From NCBI GenBank assembly GCA_023421635.1, contig JAEZSU010000072.1, positions 1 to 5,623 of the forward strand: a stretch of 5,623 nucleotides of DNA, given 5' to 3'. Positions within the stretch are counted from its first letter, which is position 1, and each line of letters begins with the position of its first letter. Source of the DNA: Actinomycetes bacterium (GTDB lineage Bacteria > Actinomycetota > Actinomycetes > Actinomycetales > Microbacteriaceae). The notes beneath the pieces were generated by a model, which searched no databases, was not told the origin of the DNA, and saw nothing but the letters and a program-made list of their open reading frames with translations. Of the stretch, positions 1-5,031 are shown in pieces. Both the position numbers and the translations under genes were made by a program.

Positions 1-88
1 GGCGCGGGGCGCGGGCGTGCGGAGGCACGGGGGCGGCGCGCGGCGGAGGGCGGGAGCGCGCGCGGGGCGGCGCGTCAAGGGGGCGGGG
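1..88. other. G-skewed, nearly T-free tract, no gene seen
   Basis: By hand count the 88 bases hold 57 G, 23 C, 6 A and 2 T. Eight runs of three or more G lie on the + strand (6-9, 13-15, 29-33, 48-50, 52-54, 64-67, 79-83, 85-88). The last five could in principle form a G-quadruplex with loops of 1 to 11 nt. All three + frames are open here, but the predicted peptides are only Gly/Arg/Ala-rich and match nothing I know. I therefore treat the tract as intergenic or the low-complexity tail of an upstream gene. It lies just upstream of the clpC regulatory region. Confidence 0.5.
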
Positions 89-91
89 ATG

Positions 92-109
92 CATCCGCCT
101 ACGGCGAAC
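92..109 (+). promoter_or_regulatory. Predicted ClgR operator upstream of clpC
   Basis: Bases 96-109 read CGCCTACGGCGAAC. They match the core CGCYNANRGCGWWS of the Corynebacterium ClgR consensus as I recall it. The reverse complement reads GTTCGC-N5-GCG, the form reported for Streptomyces ClgR. The four outermost upstream positions of the longer consensus match poorly. ClgR is an established activator of clpC and clpP genes in actinobacteria. The site centre is about 48 bases before the predicted transcription start and just upstream of a weak -35 region, a position that suits activation. No binding data are available here. Confidence 0.72.
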
Positions 110-113
110 ACGG

Positions 114-142
114 CCGTTCGGTTCCCGGATGCTGGTTAGCCT
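114..142 (+). promoter_or_regulatory. clpC promoter, -10 box TAGCCT at 137-142
   Basis: TAGCCT at 137-142 fits the actinobacterial TAnnnT -10 pattern. No good TTGACA-like hexamer sits 16-18 bp upstream (bases 113-120 read GCCGTTCG). That is typical of a promoter that needs an activator and agrees with the ClgR-like site beside it. Transcription should start near 149-150, giving a leader of about 31 nt that contains the Shine-Dalgarno sequence. The in-frame ATG at 145 would then lie before the transcript, which supports 181 as the true start. Confidence 0.6.
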
Positions 143-168
143 CGATGTACGGCGCCAGAAGTGCGCCT

Positions 169-175
169 GGAGGAG
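169..175 (+). promoter_or_regulatory. clpC ribosome binding site GGAGGAG
   Basis: GGAGGAG lies 5 nt before the ATG at 181 and is close to the full anti-Shine-Dalgarno complement. It decides the start between two in-frame ATGs (145 and 181). The other two + strand genes of the window lack such a site. Confidence 0.85.
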
Positions 176-180
176 TCGAC

Positions 181-2709
181 ATGTTCGAGAGATTCACGGA
201 CCGAGCCCGTCGTGTGGTCGTCCTCGCCCAGGAAGAGGCGAAGATGCTCAACCACAACTACATCGGGACGGAGCACATCCTGCTCGGCCTGATCCACGAG
301 GGTGAGGGCGTCGCCGCGAAGGCCCTGGAGTCGCTCGGCATCTCGCTCGACGCCGTCCGCGAGCAGGTGCAGGACATCATCGGCCAGGGGCAGCAGCAGC
401 CCACCGGCCACATCCCCTTCACGCCGCGCGCGAAGAAGGTGCTGGAACTGTCCCTGCGCGAGGCGCTGCAGCTCGGCCACAACTACATCGGCACCGAGCA
501 CATCCTGCTCGGCCTCATCCGCGAGGGCGAGGGCGTCGCCGCCCAGGTGCTCGTGAAGCTCGGCGCCGACCTGAACAAGGTCCGCCAGCAGGTCATCCAG
601 CTGCTCTCGGGCTACCAGGGCAAGGAGACCGCCGGCGTCGCAGCCGGCCCCGGCGAGCAGTCCTCGCAGGCCGCGCAGGGCGGGTCCGCCGTGCTCGACC
701 AGTTCGGCCGCAACCTCACCCAGGCCGCGCGCGACAACAAGCTCGACCCGGTCATCGGGCGCGAGAAGGAGATCGAGCGGGTCATGCAGATCCTCTCCCG
801 CCGCTCCAAGAACAACCCCGTCCTCATCGGCGAGCCCGGCGTCGGCAAGACCGCCGTCGTCGAGGGGCTCGCGCAGGCGATCGTCAAGGGCGAGGTGCCC
901 GAGACGCTGAAGGACAAGCAGGTCTACTCCCTCGACCTCGGCTCGCTCATCGCCGGGTCCCGCTACCGCGGCGACTTCGAGGAGCGCCTGAAGAAGGTCA
1001 CGAAGGAGATCCGCACCCGCGGCGACATCATCGTCTTCATCGACGAGATCCACACCCTCGTCGGTGCGGGTGCCGCCGAGGGCGCCATCGACGCGGCCTC
1101 GATCCTGAAGCCGCTGCTGGCCCGCGGCGAGCTGCAGACCATCGGCGCCACGACGCTCGACGAGTACCGCAAGCACTTCGAGAAGGATGCTGCGCTGGAG
1201 CGCCGCTTCCAGCCGATCCAGGTGGCAGAGCCCAGCCTCCCCCACGCGATCAACATCCTGAAGGGCCTGCGCGACCGCTACGAGGCGCACCACAAGGTGC
1301 AGATCACGGACGGCGCCATCGTCGCCGCCGCGAACCTCGCCGACCGCTACATCGCCGACCGCTTCCTGCCGGACAAGGCCATCGACCTGATCGACGAGGC
1401 CGGCGCCCGCCTCCGCCTCAGCATCCTGTCCAGCCCGCCGGAGCTGCGCGAATTCGACGAGAAGATCGCGAAGGTGCGCGAGCAGAAGGAGGCCGCCTCC
1501 GAGGAGCAGGACTTCGAGAAGGCCGCGGCCCTGCGCGACGAGGAGAAGTCGCTGCTCGCCGAGCGGCTGCGGCTGGAGAAGCAGTGGCGCTCGGGTGACG
1601 TCGCCACCACGGCCGTTGTCGACGAGGGCCTGATCGCCGAGGTGCTCGCCCAGGCGACCGGCATCCCGGTGTTCAAGCTCACCGAGGAGGAGTCCAGCCG
1701 GCTGGTCTTCATGGAGAAGGCGCTGCACCAGCGCGTCATCGGCCAGGAGGAGGCGATCGCGGCGCTCTCGCGCACGATCCGCCGGCAGCGTGCGGGGCTG
1801 AAGGACCCGAAGCGCCCCAACGGTTCGTTCATCTTCGCCGGCCCCACCGGTGTCGGGAAGACCGAGCTCGCCAAGGCGCTCGCCGAGTTCCTCTTCGACG
1901 ACGAGAGCGCGCTGATCTCCCTCGACATGAGCGAGTTCGGTGAGAAGCACACGGTCTCGCGACTGTTCGGTGCCCCTCCCGGGTTCGTCGGGTTCGAGGA
2001 GGGCGGCCAGCTCACCGAGAAGGTGCGCCGCAAGCCGTTCTCGGTGGTCCTGTTCGACGAGATCGAGAAGGCCCACCCGGACATCTTCAACTCGCTGCTG
2101 CAGATCCTCGAGGAGGGCCGGCTGACCGACGGTCAGGGCCGCGTCATCGACTTCAAGAACACCGTGATCATCATGACCACGAACCTCGGTTCGTCGGCGA
2201 TCGCCGGTGGCCCCGTCGGCTTCCAGGTGGAGGGCAACACCCAGACCACCTACGAGCGGATGAAGGGCAAGGTCGACGAGGAGCTGAAGCGCCACTTCAA
2301 GCCCGAGTTCCTCAACCGCGTCGACGACATCATCGTCTTCCCGCAGCTGAACCGCGACGAACTGCGCCAGATCGTCGACCTGTTCACGAAGCGGCTGGGC
2401 GAGCGCCTGCTCGACCGCGACCTGACCATCGAGCTGACGCTCGAGGCGAAGGACAAGCTCATCGAGATCGGGTTCGACCCGGCCCTCGGTGCGCGTCCGC
2501 TGCGTCGTGCCATGCAGCGCGAGGTCGAGGATCAGCTGTCCGAGGAGATCCTGCACGGCCGCCTCGACTCCGGCGACCACATCGTCGTCGGCGTGAAGGA
2601 CGGCTCGTTCACCTTCGACCACGCACCGCGCGGTGAGCGCGTCGCCGTGGGCGTCGGCGCGATCGGCGAGATCACGGCCACCCCCGACATCGCCGCAGCC
2701 GGCGACTGA
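181..2709 (+). CDS. clpC: ATP-dependent Clp protease ATPase subunit ClpC
   Basis: Cytosolic Hsp100/AAA+ unfoldase that feeds substrates to ClpP; in actinobacteria ClpC works with ClpP1P2. The protein has 842 residues, close to the roughly 850 of mycobacterial ClpC1. Domains in order: two Clp_N repeats (about 1-145) with near-identical [15 protein letters not shown] and [15 protein letters not shown] segments; AAA1 with Walker A GEPGVGKT 217-224, pore loop SRYRGDF 260-266 and Walker B FIDE 286-289; a short M domain with a UVR motif around 441-458; AAA2 with Walker A GPTGVGKT 554-561, pore loop GFVGF 601-605, Walker B LFDE 624-627 and ClpP-docking tripeptide VGF 679-681; then the C-terminal D2-small domain. 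The short M domain and the VGF loop separate it from ClpB. The start at 181 is set by GGAGGAG at 169-175 and by [19 protein letters not shown] being the usual ClpC N-terminus. It is probably transcribed alone under ClgR control, with a terminator 10 nt after the stop. Confidence 0.98.
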   Translation: MFERFTDRARRVVVLAQEEAKMLNHNYIGTEHILLGLIHEGEGVAAKALESLGISLDAVREQVQDIIGQGQQQPTGHIPFTPRAKKVLELSLREALQLGHNYIGTEHILLGLIREGEGVAAQVLVKLGADLNKVRQQVIQLLSGYQGKETAGVAAGPGEQSSQAAQGGSAVLDQFGRNLTQAARDNKLDPVIGREKEIERVMQILSRRSKNNPVLIGEPGVGKTAVVEGLAQAIVKGEVPETLKDKQVYSLDLGSLIAGSRYRGDFEERLKKVTKEIRTRGDIIVFIDEIHTLVGAGAAEGAIDAASILKPLLARGELQTIGATTLDEYRKHFEKDAALERRFQPIQVAEPSLPHAINILKGLRDRYEAHHKVQITDGAIVAAANLADRYIADRFLPDKAIDLIDEAGARLRLSILSSPPELREFDEKIAKVREQKEAASEEQDFEKAAALRDEEKSLLAERLRLEKQWRSGDVATTAVVDEGLIAEVLAQATGIPVFKLTEEESSRLVFMEKALHQRVIGQEEAIAALSRTIRRQRAGLKDPKRPNGSFIFAGPTGVGKTELAKALAEFLFDDESALISLDMSEFGEKHTVSRLFGAPPGFVGFEEGGQLTEKVRRKPFSVVLFDEIEKAHPDIFNSLLQILEEGRLTDGQGRVIDFKNTVIIMTTNLGSSAIAGGPVGFQVEGNTQTTYERMKGKVDEELKRHFKPEFLNRVDDIIVFPQLNRDELRQIVDLFTKRLGERLLDRDLTIELTLEAKDKLIEIGFDPALGARPLRRAMQREVEDQLSEEILHGRLDSGDHIVVGVKDGSFTFDHAPRGERVAVGVGAIGEITATPDIAAAGD
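250..318 (+). repeat. Clp_N repeat, DNA copy 1
   Basis: This stretch encodes residues 24-46 of ClpC. It matches 475-543 (residues 99-121) at 61 of 69 bases by hand alignment, in the same frame and 225 bp apart. It is the core of the family's duplicated N-terminal domain, not a mobile repeat. Confidence 0.85.
475..543 (+). repeat. Clp_N repeat, DNA copy 2
   Basis: Second copy of the Clp_N core, encoding ClpC residues 99-121. It differs from 250-318 at 8 of 69 bases. Two of these are the adjacent A-to-G changes that replace Asn24 by Gly99, and one replaces His39 by Arg; the rest are synonymous. Confidence 0.85.
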
Positions 2710-2719
2710 CGAGATCACG

Positions 2720-2761
2720 CGAAGCGGCATCCGCGGGCCCCGGCTCGCGGATGCCGCTTCG
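2720..2761 (+). terminator. Intrinsic terminator of clpC
   Basis: A perfect 16-bp inverted repeat pairs 2720-2735 (CGAAGCGGCATCCGCG) with 2746-2761 across a 10-nt loop, starting 10 nt after the clpC stop. No T tract follows, which is common for high-GC actinobacterial terminators. The hairpin separates clpC from the acetyltransferase gene, which has its own promoter. It could also stop antisense transcription, but no minus-strand gene faces it here. Confidence 0.85.
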
Positions 2762-2796
2762 TCATGCCGCACTCAGGTTCGCGCGGCGGCCGGGCA

Positions 2797-2802
2797 TAGG
2801 CT
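2797..2802 (+). promoter_or_regulatory. -10 box TAGGCT of a leaderless promoter (argA)
   Basis: TAGGCT fits TAnnnT and ends exactly 6 nt before the GTG at 2809. The predicted transcription start therefore falls on or next to the start codon. There is no purine-rich Shine-Dalgarno sequence before the GTG. No clear -35 hexamer is visible. Confidence 0.65.
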
Positions 2803-2808
2803 GAACGG

Positions 2809-3312
2809 GTGAGCGACTTCACGATCCGGCACGCACGCGCCGACGACGTCCGCAGCATCCACCGCCTCCTCGACCCGTATGTGCAGCGACGGATCCTGCT
2901 CGGCAAGGACCTCGTCGTCCTCTACGAGGCGGTGCAGCAGTTCGTGGTCGCCGAGGACGCCGAGGGCCGGATCATCGGATGCGGGGCGCTGCACGTGATG
3001 TGGGAGGACCTCGGTGAGGTGCGCACGCTGATCGTCGCCGACGACTGGCTGCACCGGGGCGTCGGCCGGCAGATCGTGGAGACCCTCGAGGCGGATGCGC
3101 GCCGGCTGGGGCTCAGCCGGCTGTTCTGCCTCACCTTCGAGGTCGACTTCTTCACCCGCCGCGGGTTCGCGCCGATCGGCGAGCACGTCGTCGATCCCGA
3201 TGTGTACGCGCAGCTCGTGCGCAGCCCCGACCAGGGCGTCGCGGAGTTCCTCGACCTCGCGCACGTGAAGCCCAACACGCTCGGCAACACCCGGATGCTG
3301 AAGACGCTCTGA
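2809..3312 (+). CDS. argA: Amino-acid N-acetyltransferase (N-acetylglutamate synthase), GNAT family
   Basis: Predicted cytosolic enzyme that transfers acetyl from acetyl-CoA to the amino group of L-glutamate, the first step of arginine synthesis. The 167 residues form a single GNAT domain without the amino-acid-kinase domain of E. coli ArgA. This matches the short mycobacterial type (Rv2747). Shared landmarks as I recall them are LYEAVQ in the N-terminal part, GCGALHVMWEDLGEVRTL 57-74, the acetyl-CoA loop HRGVGR 82-87, LTFEVDFFTRRGF 108-120 and the C-terminal FLDLAHVKPNTLGNTRML 147-164. The GTG start at 2809 is chosen because SDFTIRHA begins the fold directly and a TAGGCT box lies 6 nt upstream. 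No arginine genes lie beside it in this window. An alternative would be an acetyltransferase with another amino acid as substrate. Confidence 0.88.
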   Translation: MSDFTIRHARADDVRSIHRLLDPYVQRRILLGKDLVVLYEAVQQFVVAEDAEGRIIGCGALHVMWEDLGEVRTLIVADDWLHRGVGRQIVETLEADARRLGLSRLFCLTFEVDFFTRRGFAPIGEHVVDPDVYAQLVRSPDQGVAEFLDLAHVKPNTLGNTRMLKTL

Positions 3313-3330
3313 CGCGACCGCGCCGGTGTC

Positions 3331-3358
3331 CTGACCGGGCTCGCGGGGAACGTAGCCT
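3331..3358 (+). promoter_or_regulatory. Promoter with -35 CTGACC and -10 TAGCCT, leaderless
   Basis: CTGACC at 3331-3336 matches TTGACA at 4 of 6 positions. It is followed by a 16-bp spacer and TAGCCT at 3353-3358. The -10 box ends 6 nt before the GTG at 3365, the same geometry as at 2797-2802, so a leaderless transcript is predicted. A 5-bp inverted repeat (CCGGT 3323-3327 with ACCGG 3334-3338) overlaps the -35 and might be a regulator site, but it is too short to rely on. Confidence 0.62.
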
Positions 3359-3364
3359 TGATGG

Positions 3365-4021
3365 GTGAGTTCCACCGTCCGCCGCCGGCGGCATTCCCCC
3401 GCCGTATACCGGCGGCGCCGCCTCGCCCTGCTGCTGCTGATCCTCGTCGTCGTCGCGATCGTCTGGGTGCTCGTCGCCCAGCCGTGGCGCGGGGGCGCGG
3501 CGACGGACGCCACCCCCGAGGTGCAGGGCAGCGCGACGCCGTCGGCATCGCCGACCGCGACGCCGTCCGCACCCGTCGACCCCTCCGCATCCGGATCGGT
3601 CACCGCCACCGGCACGCTGCCGGACTGCACGCCGGCCGACGTCTCGGTCGAGGCGGTCATCGACCAGTCCACCTACGCCGCGGACCAGAACCCGCAGTTC
3701 TCCATCCGGCTCACCAACAGCGGCCACGACTGCACCATGAACGTCGGGACGACCACGCAGTCGTTCATCGTCACGAGCGGCAGTGAGACCTACTGGCGCT
3801 CGACCGACTGCCAGACCGAGCCGAGCGACATGATCGTGACCATCTCGGCGGGCCAGACCGTGACGAGCGCCGCGCCGATCGTGTGGGACCGCACCCGTTC
3901 CTCGGTCGACTCGTGCGGCGTGGCGCGGGAGAGCGCGCCCGGCGGCGGCGCCTCGTACCACCTGGCGGTCGCGATCGGCGGCATCACCTCCGCGAACACC
4001 GCCCAGTTCATCCTCTACTGA
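3365..4021 (+). CDS. Membrane-anchored extracytoplasmic protein of unknown function, four-Cys beta-rich domain
   Basis: I do not recognise the 218-residue protein by name. A cytoplasmic N-terminus with two Arg clusters (RRRR 6-9 and 16-19) precedes one hydrophobic helix at about 20-38. The positive charges inside predict that the C-terminal part lies outside the membrane. Residues 43-84 are a Gly/Ala/Thr/Ser/Pro-rich linker of the cell-wall-spanning type. The rest is a predicted beta-sandwich with four Cys (88, 123, 149, 184), likely two disulfides. The series SIRLTNSG 113-120, TYWRSTDC 142-149, ISAGQTV 160-166, IVWDR 172-176 and YHLAVAI 198-204 recalls BsuPI/IPI-like or DUF4232-like domains; this is inference only. 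The start is GTG 3365, placed by the TAGCCT box 6 nt upstream. Codon use and GC match the neighbours. Its stop overlaps the stop of the convergent LacI gene by 7 bp. Confidence 0.85.
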   Translation: MSSTVRRRRHSPAVYRRRRLALLLLILVVVAIVWVLVAQPWRGGAATDATPEVQGSATPSASPTATPSAPVDPSASGSVTATGTLPDCTPADVSVEAVIDQSTYAADQNPQFSIRLTNSGHDCTMNVGTTTQSFIVTSGSETYWRSTDCQTEPSDMIVTISAGQTVTSAAPIVWDRTRSSVDSCGVARESAPGGGASYHLAVAIGGITSANTAQFILY

Positions 4022-4027
4022 CGGCGG
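3999..4027. terminator. Possible bidirectional hairpin between convergent genes
   Basis: CCGCC 3999-4003 plus CAGT 4004-4007 can pair with ACTG 4017-4020 and GGCGG 4023-4027. This gives 9 bp with a 2-nt bulge and a 9-nt loop, spanning both stop codons. No T tract follows on either strand. It is the only candidate terminator for the two convergent genes in this junction and is clearly weaker than the clpC hairpin. Confidence 0.3.
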
Positions 4028-5031
4028 GCACGCGTCGACTCGCGCACGATGAGCCGGGTCGGCAGCGGCGTGTCCTCGGTCACGCTGTCGGGCTCCTCCA
4101 CGGCGACGAGCACCTTCTGCATGATGAGCTCGCCGAGGGCGGCGAAGTCCTGGCGCACCGTGGTCAGCGGCGGGAACAGGTAGGGCGCCTCCGGCACGTC
4201 GTCGAAGCCGACCACGCTCACGTCCTCCGGCACCCGCAGGCCACGCCGGCGGAGCGCCGAGAGCAGCCCGATCGCCATGTGATCGTTGCCGACGAACACC
4301 CCGTCGCCCGGTCGCACGGCGAGCCGCGACCCGATCTCGAATCCGCTCGTCGCGGTCCAGTCGCCGTGCTCCGGGGCGGTCACCTCGAGGCGGTGCGCCG
4401 CGATCTCGTCCTGCCAGCCGCGCACCCGCTCCGCCGCATCCGGTGCGCGCAGCGGACCCGCCAGGTGCAGCACGTGCTCGTGGCCCTGCTCGATGAGATG
4501 CCGCACCGCCGCCCGCGCGCCGCGGTACTGGTCGATCGAGACGAGCATGGGGCTCCGCCGGCTCGTCGCGGCCGCAGCGACGAGGGGGATGCCGAGTTCC
4601 AGGGCGCGGATGCTCTCCAGCACGCCGACGTCGACCACGATGAGCACGATCGCGTCGACCCGCTGGCGCAGCAGTCCCTCGATCGCCGCCCGGACGGCCG
4701 CGACGTCAGCCTCGGGGGAGGACACCGCATCCACGTTGTACCGTGCGGCGCGCGCCGCGAAGTTGAAGCTCGTCGCGATCGAGGTCGGGCCGAACTCGAT
4801 CGACCCGGGCGTCACGAGCCCGATCGTGCGGGTGCGGCGGGTGACGAGCGCACGTGCCGCCGGGGACGGGCTGTACCGCAGCTGCGCGATCGCCTGCTCG
4901 ACGCGGGCGCGGGTCGCCGGCCGCACGTTGGGGAGGTCGTTGAGCACCCGCGAGACCGTCTGGTGGGACACACCCGCGAGCCGCGCCACGTCGAAGATGT
5001 TGGCGGTGCGGGCCGGCTTCTCGTCAGTCAT
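4015..5031 (-). CDS. LacI-family transcriptional regulator
   Basis: Predicted sugar-responsive DNA-binding repressor of 338 residues, the usual family length. The N-terminal HTH runs from about 11 to 31 (IFDVARLAGVSHQTVSRVLN). Its recognition helix SHQTVSR differs from E. coli LacI at this point only by His for Tyr. The hinge helix SPSPAARAL 54-62 keeps the minor-groove Leu but has Ser56 where YxPN proteins carry Asn. A periplasmic-binding-protein-like effector domain follows (about 69-338), with GND.MAIG and VVGFDD motifs. The start is ATG at 5031-5029, because MTDEKPARTANIFDVA leads straight into the HTH. The ATG overlaps the stop of the ABC ATPase gene (ATGACTGA), so translation is probably coupled. 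Most likely it regulates that transporter operon and itself. The effector cannot be read from sequence; a pentose or galactofuranose-like sugar is suggested by the neighbour. Confidence 0.95.
   Translation of the reverse strand: MTDEKPARTANIFDVARLAGVSHQTVSRVLNDLPNVRPATRARVEQAIAQLRYSPSPAARALVTRRTRTIGLVTPGSIEFGPTSIATSFNFAARAARYNVDAVSSPEADVAAVRAAIEGLLRQRVDAIVLIVVDVGVLESIRALELGIPLVAAAATSRRSPMLVSIDQYRGARAAVRHLIEQGHEHVLHLAGPLRAPDAAERVRGWQDEIAAHRLEVTAPEHGDWTATSGFEIGSRLAVRPGDGVFVGNDHMAIGLLSALRRRGLRVPEDVSVVGFDDVPEAPYLFPPLTTVRQDFAALGELIMQKVLVAVEEPDSVTEDTPLPTRLIVRESTRARRQ

Noticed and set aside
105..120. CGAAC-N6-GTTCG, resembling an SOS (LexA) box upstream of clpC
   Set aside because: The actinobacterial LexA box as I know it has 4 nt between GAAC and GTTC, and here there are 6. 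The left half is already part of the ClgR-like site.
2..139. Possible 3' end of an upstream gene in the frame ending at TAG 137-139
   Set aside because: The translated stretch is Arg/Gly/Ala repeats without any recognisable domain, and this stop overlaps the clpC -10 box. It cannot be decided without sequence to the left.
145..180. Upstream in-frame ATG at 145 that would extend ClpC by 12 residues
   Set aside because: It lies 2 nt after the -10 box, so before the predicted transcript start. It lacks a ribosome site, and MFERF at 181 is the usual N-terminus.
136..2772. An 878-codon open frame on the minus strand covering all of clpC
   Set aside because: It is the mirror of clpC's GC-rich codon pattern. 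The peptide is low-complexity in Leu, Val, Asp, Glu, Arg and Gly, matches no family I know, and has no promoter or ribosome site.
3323..3338. CCGGT/ACCGG inverted repeat between argA and the next gene as a terminator
   Set aside because: The stem has only 5 bp, there is no T tract, and it overlaps the -35 element of the next promoter.
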